Shown: positions 35,503-46,626 of the stretch, piece by piece | How the letters are laid out: the number at the start of each line of letters is the position of its first letter | Numbering within the stretch: position 1 is the stretch's first letter | Source: Plecoglossus altivelis | Taxonomy: Eukaryota; Chordata; Actinopteri; Osmeriformes; Plecoglossidae | Length of the DNA stretch: 64,000 bases | NCBI GenBank assembly: GCA_036571765.1 | Contig: BROE01000009.1 | Coordinates: 11,778,904-11,842,903, forward strand | Direction of reading: 5' to 3' | The notes under the pieces: generated by a model | What the model saw: only the letters and a program-made list of their open reading frames with translations | Told to the model about the DNA's origin: nothing | Databases searched by the model: none | Translations under genes and position numbers: made by a program

Positions 35503-38500
35503 GAAGTCTAGCGGGATGCAGGTTCTGTAAAAGGTTTAAGTCAAATAATACTACGGCAAAGATAAGACAGACAGTTTAGAGAACATTACCTTCATCTCTG
35601 TGGCGTGTTGTTCCTCCATGGACGCTTTCTCCTTGGAGACAATCTCACACCTCTGCTCCAGCTCATCTACACACGCACACGCACACACAGACACACACAC
35701 ACACACGTCAACCTAAATGCAGACATTACAATGATGCTCACCCTGCCCTAGATAGAGCGTGTCAGGCTTGTTGACATGTTCATCCAGCTGCTGCAGATGC
35801 ATGGTTCATGCTGGCTCTCCCCCAAGGGAACACAGCACATGCTGTTTAGCAAAGTGAGCTTCTGTTTGTTCTGCTCTGCCAGTCTAGCACAGTCACAGCG
35901 TACAAACAGCCACAAGCCGCCAATCCAAAAGTAGGAAGAAAAGAAAACGGACTCCATGTGAAGGGATCTTTTCCCCCCGTGTTCCAGAATCAGCCGTCCT
36001 TTTTCACAATACAATCCCTCCTTCTCTGGCCATCTCACCTAGTGTCTTCTGGTACGCCTCCCTCCGTTTCTCCTCCTTGTCCAGGCTCTGCTCCCTCAGC
36101 CTCTCCAGTTCAAACTGCTGGCGGGCCTGCAGGACGGCACTCTCCTGGGCCCACTTCTCCCTAAGCGAAGCCTGGAGCTCGCTTAGCGCCGCCTCCCGCT
36201 CGCGGTGCAGGTTGGCCTGGGAGAGCTCCAGCTGGGCTGTGTGGAGGTTGGTCAGGCTCAGGCGCAAGGCCTCCATCTCCAGGGACTGATGGGACTGTGA
36301 GAGGGAGGAGGTAGTTTGGGTTACAGGGTGTGGTTTACACGTGTGAGTGTGTGTGTGTGTGTGTGTGCGTGCGTGCTGTACTTGTGTCTGCTGTATCTCA
36401 GCCTGGTGGGCAGCCTCCAGGCTCTCTCGGTGGTCAGACGAGAGCTCTGCCTTCAGACGACTAAGCTCCTCCCTCTGCTTGGAGCTCAGCTCTGACATCA
36501 TCCTCTGGTGCTCCCTCTCGTTCACCTTCAGAGATGGAGGGGGCGAGTTAGGGCATCCCACTGTCACTGGGGCATCTGTCTGAAGAGTGAATGACTCTGG
36601 CTCAAACAGTTCTCAAAGCGTTTTACGTGTAGCGTCTGTTTACCTGTTTAATCAGGCTGATCTGCCTCCTCTGCTCCTCCTCCATGGCAGCTCTCTGCTC
36701 ACAGAGCTCCGCCCCCATGCGAGCGCTGAGCTCCTGCACCTCCCTGTCATGTTCCTCCTGCAGCGCCCGCACCTCCTCCTGGTGAGACTTCCTCAGGCTC
36801 TCTGTAGCCTCCTGCACGGCCAGCAGCTGCCTGTCCAGGAGGGCCCGCACCTCCTCCTCCCTCTCCTCCCTCTGCTCTTCCAGGAGCCGCTTTGAGGTCT
36901 GCAGCGCCTCCTCCTTCTCCTGGCGCTCCTCCGCCCATTTCTCCCTCTCCTCGGCCACCTGTGACGAGGATGTCACGGCTAGCGTCAAACAGACGTCTTC
37001 GTCTATTGCTACCGGCGTCCGTTATCCCATATCTGGTTGCCTTCTCATATAACCACCTTCGCGCTTCGCTCTCACCTGCTCATCCTTGGCGTCGAGCTGC
37101 GTCTGGAACTCCTCCAGCTCCTCCTCTATCAGCTCCTCCATCCTCTTGATCTGGGTGTCCAGCTCCTCCTGCCTCCGCAGCTGTTCCTTCTTCTCCTCAG
37201 CTCCGCGGGCCTGCGCCTCCTCCAGGTTGGCCAGGTTCTGCTGCAGGCAGAGGAGGCGTGACTGCAGCTCCACCCTCTCCTGCTCCGCCCGCTCCAGACG
37301 GCCCGCGCTCTCCTCCGCCTCCTCCCTCAGCCTCTGCACCTCCTGCCGGACCTGCTCAGACTCGGCCAGGGCCTGGTCCAGATCCATGGTCTTCTGGCCC
37401 AGGAGTTTGAGATGAAGGTTTGGAGTCTTAGTATTTGTATAGCCCGTTTTACAAGTAATGTCACAGAGGGCTTCACATACACCCATAGAACTGCCCCTCA
37501 ACCAACCTAAACCCTCAAGGAAGATGTTTGTGTGTGTATGTGTATATTGAAGTGTGTAGCTGTATAGCTGCACACACACACACACACACACATCTCTGTC
37601 TTATTGACATACCTGTAAGGCTTGCAGCTGTTTGCCAAAGAGCACCTGGACCTCAGAGGTGACCGAGTCTCCTGCCAACTTCATCTCCTGCAGAGAGGAC
37701 ACCAGACGTTCCTGCTGCTTCAGACGTGAGACGAGTGCAGCCTTCTCCTCCTGCGCCTCCTTCAGCGCCTCCCGCAAAGCCTCCTGCTCCTTCCCACCGG
37801 GGCTGAGGGGGAGGAGGGAGTGCTCGCTCTCCATCAGACGATCCTCCTCTCTCTCTTCCAACAAGGCACTCAGTTTGTTCTTCAGGTTGTCTTCTTCATA
37901 GCTCTTGGAGTGGACCTCCTCCTCCGCCCTCCTCCTCTTCTCCCTCTCCTCCTCCATTTCTTCTTGGCACCTCCTCCTCTTCTCCTTCTCCTCCTCCAGC
38001 TCCCAGAGTGCCTCCCGCAGCTCCTCAGTAACATGGGCCCACCTACACAAGTGCACAGGTTTCAAACTAAGACCCCAAAAAACGGCATTTGAAAAAAATG
38101 CAGCTGTTTGTCATTAGACCAGATGACCTTCGCATCATGTACAGTTTGATTCGTCCTGTTTTGTACTGGATATGTACAGACTGTTCCTGCTGTTTTGACC
38201 GAAGCCCATGTTAATGCACAAACATCTCACCTGTCCCTGGCCTCCTCCAGATCCTCTGCACTCTTCTGCACTTCCTCCCTCAGCACCTCCTGCTCCCTCC
38301 GAAGCTCCTCACACTGCTGGATCAGCAGCTCCTCCGGCAGGTCCGCCTCCTCGCCCAGCTCCCCCTGGGACAGCTCGCCCGCTGAGGTCTGGAGCCAGCC
38401 CAGCGGGGAGCCGTCGACCGCCTCAGGGATCGGGGAGCCGTCCTCCTCTGCGTCAGCGCTCCTGGGGACGGCGTACCTGTGGAGGTCCATGTTCTGCTCC

Positions 38501-41500
38501 TCCTGGAGGGAGGGGGGAGAGAGGGAGCGCTGGGACTGATCTCCCAGGACTTCACTGTCCAGCTCGAACCTGGAAGGAAAGGAGACGCAAGGATGACGGG
38601 AGAGAGAGAAAATATTATGCTTCAATACTATATCAGAATAACACAATGACAGACTCATGAGCACTACTGGAAACACAGTGTGTTGACACTAGGACACGCG
38701 TACAGGAACAACAGATAACCAATGCAAATTCCACTGACCTGTAGTTGCCCGAGTTCTCCAGCAGGCTGTGTTCCTCCAGACTGTCTTCGGTCCAGGAGTA
38801 GGGCGAGTGTTTGGGCAGGACTGAGGATAAGTAGCGTTCCATTAGGTGGTCAGCCTCCCTAGACACATTCAGACTGTCCTCCCCCATCTCCCCCTCCTCC
38901 CCCACGCCAGCCCTCGCCTGGTTCTGCTTGTCTTTACAAGCCTTTTTGCCCAAGTCCTCTCTCCCTTCATCCTCCATGCCTCTCTCCCTCTCCTCCAGGA
39001 GACGTTGGAGTCTCTGCACCTCCTCCCGGTGCTCCTCCCTGACCCTCCTCATCTCCTCCTGCAGTCTAGTCTCCTGCTCCGGCAGCAGGGTGCGGTCGGC
39101 CGCCCGCTCCGTCTCCTCCTGCAGCCTCCTCCTCAGCTCCTGCACCTCCAGGTTCAGCACCTCCTTCTCTTCCTTGAACCGTTGGCTCTCCTGCACCTGG
39201 TCCTGGGCTCGGCTCAGCTGGGTCCGAAGGGCTTCCAGCTGCTCCTCCCTCTCTCTCCACTCTTCCTCCCTTTCCCTCCTCTCCTCCTTCCGTTCTCTCT
39301 TCAACTCCTCCAGCAGATGGAGCAGCTGTTGGCTGTTGGTCTTCTCCACCTCCAGCTCCGTCCTCAGTCTGTGCAGCAGGGCTTCCGTCTCCTCATCAGT
39401 GTTGGAGTCGGTCTCCGTGCTCTGGGAGCGACAGCCCTCCAGGGACTGCCGGAAGCCCGCGCTTCCTGTTTCCTCCAGCTGGTTGAGGACAGGGGCCAGG
39501 TCCTGGGAGGCGAGCCCAGGCTCAGGGTGGTGCTGCTGCTGGGCATGGGGCAGCTCAGAGCCTACCTGGGTCTTGGAGCGCAGGAGGTACTGGCTTGTCT
39601 GGAGAGGAGAACAAGAAGGGCCTGTTAAGCCTTTCTAGGCTCCAGGAGCCTACCTCAACCAGCAGGGATATGAGAGGCGTGTGCTCGCTCGTTTGTGTGT
39701 GGGTGTGTGTTTGTGTGTGTACCTGCTGTAGCTGGACCTGCAAGGCCTGTATCTGGACAGCCAGCGTCTGGGCCTCTTGTTGGACCTGGTCTCGGCTGGC
39801 CAGTGCCTCCTGCAGGTTGGAACTCAGCCTGGAGATGATCTCATTGCGTTTCTCCACGGCCTCCTGCAACTGCTACAGAAGAGGAGAGGACCAGGTCAGG
39901 AACATAGACACACAGGGCCTCAAATACACCCAGACTGAAGACAGACAGGGCTTCACATGCACCCAGACTGAAGACAGACAGGGCTTCACATGCACCCAGA
40001 CTGAAGACAGACAGGGCTTCGCATGCACCCAGACTGAAAACAGACAGGGGTCTCAACCCCCATTGGGTTTCGGCACTGCTGGTGAGAGACAAGAGGACAC
40101 ACACACACACACTCGTGCGTGCATACACACACACACCTCTAACTATATTCAGAGGGAGGAGCCCCTTAGGCTTTCTGAATACACAAAGCATGAGCACAAA
40201 TGAATCTAGAGACAAACAGATCTTTCCCATTTCAGAGGATCTTGCGTGTGTGTGTTAGTAGATGATGATATAATGTGCATCACACATTCATTAAATCTAT
40301 CCACCTCTCTGCCTCCATATCAGCAGCTTGTCAGAACCAGACATGCTTTGGGTGGTTCACAACACTGCAGTAGGTCTTAATTGATTCCCTCTTCTGATGA
40401 GTACATGTCTTAACCATCTGTAGTCATTTGAAAAACATGATATAACCCCTTAAATAATATTGTGGACAGATGTCAAAACTGAGTGTCTTTCCAGCCTTGC
40501 TTAGAATTTGGCCCGTGTGTTTACCTTAAGCTGCTCTTTGCCAGTGAGTGCTGCCAGATCCACTTGGACCAGATCCTCTGCCACCGTTGTCTGGTTGGCG
40601 GACAGCGTTTCCCCCATTGAGAGGCTTTGATCTTGGGCACTGGAGTCATGGTTCTGGTGCTGCCCTGGAGGTAGGCACTGATATTTCTGTCCAGACCTTT
40701 GGGGTCCCTAAAGGGTTAAAAACGAAGTCAATTAACCCTTTTTTTGACAGGTGTAACAAGCTGATTTGAAATTGAGATAAGAGACAGAAATGTAGGCGAA
40801 TGCCCCCTTTGGAAGGAAGTGCATACTGTATAGTGATAACTGTTGATCCTGCATGTGTTACTATGACAACATGCCCCCTCCCCCCCAAGCTATTATTGTG
40901 GTTGTTGACCTATTTCTTCAATGCGTTAACACAACGCATGGAGCAGGGCACTTGCACGTAGAATACGACCGCACGAAAGGTCTCGAATGGTTAAAGTCCC
41001 AACAAAAAGTCCATAACCTTCCCACAAACCCTGTACAGCTCTGCCCTCACATAGGCCTGCCATGAACAAATAACAGTTTCTGAACGGGGGGGTCGGGGGG
41101 GATCCACGTACCTTATGGTTAGCCTTGGCGTCCTGCTGCATGTGGTTCTCAGTCAGCACGGCCGCCCCTACGGCAGGGCCTTGCGCTGGGCGGTCATCCG
41201 CCGCGTCATTCTGGCTCTTCCCCTTCGGCGTCTTTTTCGCCGCGCCCGCACCATTCCCCTTCGACCGGCGCTGTCTGTAGCTAGCAAGCTGCGCAGGAAG
41301 GACAGCGACAGGTACAGGGACACGTAGGTCAGCAACACGGAGCACCACCACACCATCAGCATTGTCGCAGGTCAGGGGTGAGGATCAGAGACATCCTGGG
41401 ACTCCCTCCCCCCTCTCCATACCAACAAAGACCATTGTGAAAGATTGCAGCAAATGTAAAGGGGGAAAACGTTTGGGATCGTTCAGAGCGAAACAAAGTC

Positions 41501-44500
41501 CGGAGAGAGAGAAAGCGACAGAGCCATGCTAGGTCTTCACCCGATAGCGTTTGATCCGACGGAAGTGAGACAACATTCCAGTCACCGATTCAGCCAAACA
41601 AGCCTACTGTCTGCTATAGGCTAACCCAGAACCTACACGCCAGTCCTGTCTGACTTTAATCCTCCACTACAACCGACATGGAAAATCCCCTTCTGCCCTG
41701 ATTCACTTTTCCAGAAAACCAGAGGGGTCGGAGGTCACAGGCAAACCAAGGTGTCCCGAAGCTCTGTAGTATTCTGATCATTCCAATGTTCATCCAGAGA
41801 TTGTTCATGCTATACATCCATCACTAACGATATTCCTCATGAAAGGATAAAGACAGAAGAAATTCCCAGATCCAGTAATTCAATTCCAGCTGTACTGATT
41901 CAGCATTATTTCAGCAGGTTTAACCACCCTGCGCATCACTCTGTCTCTGTCTCTCTGTCCGCCTCTGTTCTTTAAGCTGCTTAAGTGAGATTACAGAGGT
42001 TCACATTAAGATACTCCGTCCAATGCTCCATAGCTGAACGATCACTTCCTATGTCTCTCTGTCTCTGTATCTCCAGTCACAGCTGTCAATCAAGCATCAT
42101 CATATGGCAGGATAGCAGCATGCCGGCGAGCATATTGATCTGGGCTGCACTGATGCTCACTGGTGAGTCGCCACAAGCTTGCAAAGCATGGAGACGAAGG
42201 AGATCTGGCTTGGGGATGGTGTGTAAAAAAGGAGGAGGAGATTCACTCCACGGAGGTGTGGCTTGGATGAGCAGTAGTCTGTGTCTTCCACAAGACTACT
42301 CCAGCCTGGCCTGGCCCATGCTAAGGCTAATCCAGCCCCTGGTCTCCTGCTGCAAAGAACAGCAGTCCTGACCCTGATGAGTGAAAATAAATGCAAGTGT
42401 GTGTGTGTGTGTGTGCTGCTGGATTTTCAAACGTGGGTGGTTTCACTTGATTGGGCAGCTCTGCTGTGCCGTGCGTCTTCACACACAACCACCTTTCCTC
42501 TTTACATGTCTGGCACTCCCCTCTCCTATCCTCTCACACTCTACAGTGACAGTTCACCACTATCCATTTAGCACGTTCCTTAATTCTACACCTGACTTCA
42601 GCAATCCACACATCTCTTTCCCGAATCCCCCNNNNNNNNNNNNNNNNNNNNNNNNNNNNNNNNNNNNNNNNNNNNNNNNNNNNNNNNNNNNNNNNNNNNN
42701 NNNNNNNNNNNNNNNNNNNNNNNNNNNNNNNNNNNNNNNNNNNNNNNNNNNNNNNNNNNNNNNNNNNNNNNNNNNNNNNNNNNNNNNNNNNNNNNNNNNN
42801 NNNNNNNNNNNNNNNNNNNNNNNNNNNNNNNNNNNNNNNNNNNNNNNNNNNNNNNNNNNNNNNNNNNNNNNNNNNNNNNNNNNNNNNNNNNNNNNNNNNC
42901 CCCCCCACACCCACCTCCACATCCCTCTCACCCCCCTCTGCCTCCTGTCACAACACGTTACTCATCTCAGACATACACACAAACACGCACACAGAGGAGC
43001 TGCGCTTGGCCTCCGGCAGCCTCTGTCCCAGAGTGGAGAGAGACTGGCTGACTGCTGCCTAATGAGAAGATGTGCTGCCATGATGGTGCTCTCTACAACA
43101 CATGAGAGAGACAGAGAGAGAGACAGAAAGAGAGAGAGACAGAGAGAGAGACAGCAACAGAGAGACAGAGACAGAGAGCGAGAGACAGAGAGCGAGAGAC
43201 AGAGAGCGAGAGACAGAGAGAGAGACACAGAGAGCGAGAGAGACAGAGACAGAGAGAGAGACAGAGAGAGAGAGACTGCAATAGAGAGACAAGAAAGAGA
43301 AACAGACATGCTCTCCATGTGTGTGTAGTCAATGGATTTTCAATGGGAGGTTGAGATCTATACTGTTGGATACGGTTAGCGACAGCATCACCATAGCAAC
43401 TGTAGCTATGCAAACATGAAGCATTTGCAGCTGACAGAACATTTCTCCTGGTACTTGAGACAAAGTGGACCGAAATAGAACCTGTCTGGACCAGACTGGC
43501 GTTTGTGGAATCACACTAGCTTACTCCCATGTCATGAGGCTCTGCGTACCACCAGTAGAGATAGCGTAGGCCAGGGAATCTGCTACCATTTACCCAGCAC
43601 CAGCCTCAGACTTAATGCACCATCTACAGGCATTAGTGTGCAATGACACCTCTGATACATAGATATAACTCAATCACAGAAGTTTATTTAATCTCAGTAC
43701 CAGACCCACCTCCACCACAGATTAGCCAACATCCATGCAAGATAATGCAGTAAGGGAAATGTGATTAGAGGCCTGATTTTGGTATTTGTCCCCTCACTGC
43801 ACACCCCCCAAAAGTCAACGCTATTTAAACAACCGTTCATTTTTTTCAATTTCACCAGCCATCACCAGGATTAGCATAGACCCACAACCTCCATGAGCTT
43901 CATTTACTTACCGTCTGATTGCGCTGCATGTTGGTAGGTTTCTGTTAATTAAGAATAGTTTATGGATTACCCTTTCATAAATAAATGATGACATGTGTAT
44001 CAGAATACTTTCATTAATGAGGTCCTAGGGATGACAAATTGCGAGATTCGAGTTCATGGCCAGGTGAAATGCTTGCCACCTATAGTTGGTCAAACCTTGC
44101 CCCGTCATCTGGCATGTTTCACAGTACGAGGCTCACAGGTTATGAAGTCCACGCTCTCAGTCGCTCACTAGTAAACCGTCACCGACATGGCAGGTTCATG
44201 ACAGTTGGCGACATCACCGGACACCCAGTCCAAATCATCAAAACATAAACTGTCCTAGGAGTGCGACAAGTCTGCATCCTATCTGATACAACTAACTGTT
44301 CACTTCGCCTTCGTATAATGAAAGAACTGGAACAATGAACAAAAAGGACACTTGTGTTGCAATCACACGACAAGAGGAGGGATACGTCAACTATGAATAA
44401 CAAGCATCAGGTCTTGAAACGATCGTGACAAAGAGATGCAATAAGGTCCTCTTCTCAGATCATGGTAACAGTCTGAGGGGTCGTTTCTGTTACTAACACA

Positions 44501-44952
44501 AACTAGAAGCAAATAAGTTGGGTTGATCATGTGGCTGTCAATGGTGACAGGTGCTTTGCCGTACTATTAGCTATAGAATTGCATATTTCCAAATGTATGA
44601 AGTCATTAATACAGTAAGCAATTTTTGACATGCAAGATGCGCACACATGCATATATATACACATTATAGAATGACTGTTAGCGACAGTGATTTCAAAATA
44701 CACGCACACACACACACAAATAACTGGGTGACATTTTGAGGAGAGTGGACGGTATCTAAGAGTTCCTTCTCATGCAGTCATTGTTGGCTAGCACTTGCTA
44801 GCTAACTTGATATCTTTGCTAGCTACAAGCACAGACCAAGAAGTCATATATGGGCTAATGTTAGCCTATTAGCCAATTTAGCATCAATCTGGATGAGTAC
44901 AAACCTTTGCTCTTCCAGCTTCTAGTTTCCTCTGTCGCTCATCTTCATCCAT
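15037..44952 (-). CDS. pcnt: Pericentrin, giant centrosomal coiled-coil scaffold (about 59 exons)
   Basis: Pericentrin anchors gamma-tubulin complexes and other proteins in the pericentriolar material. Exon 1 (44905-44952) encodes MDEDERQRKLEAGRAK and joins LASYRQRRSKG, the conserved N-terminus shared with AKAP9. Most of the gene is Glu/Gln/Leu/Arg-rich coiled coil. PCNT-specific matches to human include LSLTNLHTAQLELSQANL (36039-36294), QLWAQLDGMRTSRQEL (34761-34872), EQAVEREHERDEFQQEI (26148-26267) and LQIEHSRG (17991-18794). The PACT domain is at 16645-17052, and the tail has ERSLTEYINHLEKVQQRLGG. The last exon (15037-15080) ends NPKKSDH, like human SKKSCH. These choose PCNT over AKAP9, as does the head-to-head C21orf58. 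Human PCNT has 47 exons; two exons here are duplicated, and the 41.3-44.9 kb intron holds a run of N. Confidence 0.95.
17178..24282 (-). other. pcnt: pcnt 3' half coiled-coil exons
   Basis: Exons read from splice sites and open frames: 17178-17393, 17553-17762, 17991-18794, 18881-19010, 19129-19268, 19461-19721, 19817-19989, 20082-20184, 20270-20607, 20702-20891, 21025-21195, 21811-22794, 22968-23153, 23263-23415, 23633-23806, 24046-24282. The two large exons (804 and 984 nt) are almost pure heptad-repeat helix. Exon 24046-24282 encodes the conserved VHERNEEIDKLAGRIRELEQ, a PCNT/AKAP9 shared segment. Exon 20270-20607 is Ser-rich and breaks the helix. Confidence 0.85.
23883..24045. repeat. 15-bp minisatellite abutting a pcnt splice donor
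   Basis: About ten units, on the minus strand of the form GTACACACACC(T/A)CAG. The array starts at the donor of exon 24046-24282: the exon ends ACACAG and each later unit begins GTACAC and ends CAG or GAG. One unit is 11 nt; the others are 15 nt or close to it. Confidence 0.93.
24638..24658 (-). other. pcnt: Candidate 21-nt pcnt microexon (IEDLVHQ)
   Basis: On the minus strand the acceptor ...CGCTGTAG is followed by 21 nt encoding IEDLVHQ and the donor GTATGG. It is phase 0 and fits exactly between an upstream exon ending GGC CAG AGG and a downstream exon opening GTG GAG. It would lie where AKAP9 has a REVEQLANHL-type sequence. It is not conserved enough to call by homology; the phase and both splice sites are the evidence. 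Confidence 0.6.
25029..25310. repeat. 40-bp minisatellite, about seven copies
   Basis: Unit of 40 bp (TCATGAGGACCTGGTCAGTG followed by TGTATTCAGCCCAGCCAGAC) in a pcnt intron, running right up to the donor of exon 25312-25431. The same repeat, about four copies, recurs at 25984-26146 next to the second copy of that exon. Confidence 0.93.
25312..25810 (-). pseudogene. pcnt: Second copy (A) of two pcnt exons, damaged at its 5' end
   Basis: Copy A of the segment at 26148-26638. Exon 25312-25431 is identical to 26148-26267 (EQAVEREHERDEFQQEI and onward). The next exon, from 25582, matches 26406-26638 with one substitution (EEQET versus EDQET) until about 25785, then acquires scattered 1-nt insertions and deletions. 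Relative to copy B the 5' end of this exon gains one net base, so splicing at the same acceptor would shift the frame. Probably an assembly duplicate rather than a functional exon pair. Confidence 0.75.
25785..25985. other. Indel-rich junction of the pcnt exon duplication
   Basis: This stretch aligns to 26612-26790 with frequent single-base insertions and deletions (for example ACAACCACAGGGCGGCGTAG against AAACACAGGGCGTAG), whereas the sequence on both sides matches almost perfectly. The pattern resembles unpolished long-read sequence. Confidence 0.7.
26148..26638 (-). other. pcnt: Intact copy (B) of the duplicated pcnt exons
   Basis: Exons 26148-26267 (120 nt, 40 codons) and 26406-26638 (233 nt). 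Together they encode LLAEAQRLAQERLDVQ through LEKQLKHNRQFID and EQAVEREHERDEFQQ, matching a single segment of human PCNT (RNQRQFMDEQAAEREHE). The acceptor of the 233-nt exon (TGTCGGCAG) and the reading frame are clean, so this is the copy to use in a gene model. Confidence 0.85.
27220..33166 (-). other. pcnt: pcnt central coiled-coil exons
   Basis: Exons: 27220-27462, 27668-27830, 28112-28296, 28430-28629, 28964-29124, 29760-29906, 30729-30881, 31043-31147, 31284-31355, 31438-31635, 31824-32277, 32448-32598, 32716-32896, 33032-33166. All open frames are Glu/Gln/Leu/Arg-rich helices. Exon 31824-32277 carries several AQLDSLSASLKEQ / ELIALETRLESQ type repeats that match the human PCNT LGALETRHLSSLDSLE region. 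Exon 28112-28296 (NASVSEVSVDDLELSQRV) breaks the coil. Confidence 0.82.
37428..37525. repeat. Probable short interspersed element in a pcnt intron
   Basis: TATTTGTATAGCCCGTTTTA then CAAGTAATGTCACAGAGGGC and TTCACATA. A block of the form 'TTTATATAGCCC..ACA..GTCACA(A/G)AGGGCTT' recurs in fish genomes and is a SINE-like repeat. The family is not identifiable without a repeat library. Confidence 0.45.
39917..40050. repeat. 33-bp minisatellite, about four copies
   Basis: Unit CAGACTGAAGACAGACAGGG followed by CTTCACATGCACC, four copies with few changes, in a pcnt intron just upstream (in genomic coordinates downstream) of exon 39723-39872. The unit length is a multiple of three and the array stays open in one plus-strand frame, but that is a by-product of the repeat; no gene is implied. 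Confidence 0.92.
42632..42899. other. Assembly gap (run of N)
   Basis: 268 unresolved bases in the long first intron of pcnt, flanked by C-rich low-complexity sequence (CCCC on both sides), so the missing part is probably a simple repeat. Open frames spanning it are meaningless. Confidence 0.99.
43101..43285. repeat. Long (GAGACA)/(GA) low-complexity tract
   Basis: Purine-rich GAGAGACAGAGAGAGAGACA-type sequence in pcnt intron 1. Six-frame reading gives artificial Arg/Glu or Ser/Leu ORFs on both strands. Confidence 0.95.
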
Positions 44953-46626
44953 ATCTTGGTTACAGAAAAAAACATCAAAACTTGAGGACGGACGTCCTGA
45001 TTTAGTTCATCATTTCACAGTTAACTTGTTTCTTAAGAGTTGGCTAGGCTACACAATCTTTCTGTTCTCTGTAACAACTGTCAATAGATATTCAACATGG
45101 CCGCCAAGCTTCTTCAACTCCGCCCTTATCGAATTTCCTCCAGTAAAAAACCCAATCAACGTACTCGGAAACAATTTCATAGCCAATAGCATTGCCACTC
45201 TATCTACTCCCTCCCACAGTACCTGGACTCTTTCGCCGACATGTTACTAACCAATCGTGAAATTGGATATTGACACAAACATTTTATTGATAGCATTTTT
45301 AGCCAATTATATATGGCTATTTCCAAAACATGATTCATCCCTCCCTCACGTTTTGAAAATGAGTGCCTGTGTGTGACTGGTTGAACAGCTCGGAGGTAGA
45401 CCTCCAGTGAAAGGCGCTCGAAATGCCCGGGTAAAATAAGTGAATGCACAAACTAAACAGCAGAGTCGTGTGGATAAGCCCCAACTGTCAAAAAAGCAGC
45501 AGCTAGTGTGTTGGCAACAGACGGTCGCCGCTCACGCCGGTTTCACAGTTCACTGTTTACGTTATGACCACCAAGGTGATAATTTGTCAAACTTTCACCA
45601 GTCTATACTGAGGCTTTAGACTTAAATCCATTCATCCAATCATTTATAATTCCAACGTGTACGTTTTGATGTTCTTAATGTATTTTCATGGTAGATGTCT
45701 CATTTCGATCTACAACTATATTAATATTTATAGTGCACTTTTCTTAAACTCAAATCTATACAAGATTGACCCTAATGGAAATTCCATCTGCAAATCCAAT
45801 AGCTAGTCTATTGGAATGAACTGGTCTCAAATGGTTTGTACTAGTATGTAACTGGTCAGATATCCAATTCAAGACAATACAATTGTTTCTTATTTGATGC
45901 CTGCTGAAAGTCTTCATCTTGTCCTTCACCAGGTAAAAAAAATTTGAGCCAACAAATGTTTAAACTTTTATATGGATCTACTATTAATATACAATTCAGA
46001 ACCAGAATGATACAGAGGCTCCAGAAAAACCCAAGAAGTATAACCAGATAAAATGCCATTAATATCTATATTGTAATTCATTACAGCATTTACTTGAATT
46101 TCAGCATTCATGTAGATATATAACATACATATTTAAACATTGCTCACTTGTCCTGCTTCCTAATTATGGTTGATTGTTATGATAATAATACACTATTTTT
46201 ATAGCGCCTTTTATTCAGACTTCATATGGACTTTACATTTTGGGATATCGATCGATTGACATCGATTAACACTTGTAGCAAGGTAAAGAACTGCGCATTT
46301 AAAGTCATTTCTTCTCATTGTAAAGCTTCATGTTAAGCCGCCAACATGGCTAGCAGTAGCACTTTTTAAATGAAATGTTAGGCTGGTTTCAGCAGGGAAC
46401 AACATAGAAACCAACAAGGTCGGCCCACCTTAACTATAAGAAACACAACACAGGTGTGTCCCATAACAACCGTGAGTTGAGTTGGAGACGGAGAGGCGAG
46501 GGAGAAGCTGAACAACATCAGCTAAACAGGCGCAGGTGATATGAAGTGTGGCCACCACCGGCCATTGTTTGTTTGAAGGAGGAAGTGAACGTCTGGACCC
46601 CTCATAACTCCCATTTGTTTCTCAGC
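44953..46626. promoter_or_regulatory. Shared upstream region of pcnt and c21orf58
   Basis: 1.67 kb between the start codons of two divergent genes. The human PCNT and C21orf58 genes are also head-to-head, so shared promoter function is likely. The pcnt 5' end should be near 45.0-45.1 kb (a nearby minus-strand GGCGGCCAT is at 45098-45106). No other gene is seen. The 45.6-46.3 kb part is AT-rich. Confidence 0.4.

Larger units (their letters stand above)
33261..41288 (-). other. pcnt: pcnt N-terminal half exons
   Basis: Exons: 33261-33301, 33390-33501, 33805-33909, 34063-34141, 34227-34347, 34434-34560, 34761-34872, 34963-35063, 35234-35465, 35590-35666, 36039-36294, 36382-36525, 36643-36958, 37076-37393, 37613-38042, 38231-38569, 38739-39598, 39723-39872, 40525-40707, 41112-41288. 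The last encodes LASYRQRRSKG followed by a Lys/Ala-rich low-complexity part, and joins exon 1 (44905-44952). Exons 36039-36294 and 34227-34872 give the best matches to human PCNT. Small exons such as 33261-33301 (41 nt) depend on splice consensus alone. Confidence 0.8.

Noticed and set aside
38846..39638. Two overlapping plus-strand ORFs (about 260 and 236 codons)
   Set aside because: Antisense of pcnt exon 38739-39598; same coiled-coil shadow effect.
42381..43328. Long plus-strand ORF of 315 codons across the N run
   Set aside because: It spans the gap of Ns and continues through a GAGACA-type simple repeat. It has no domain and lies in pcnt intron 1.
45098..45190. Plus-strand short frame starting MAAKLLQLRPYR near a Kozak-like ATG
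   Set aside because: Only about 30 codons, no homology, lying in the pcnt/c21orf58 promoter interval. The c21orf58 start at 46627 matches the human N-terminus much better.
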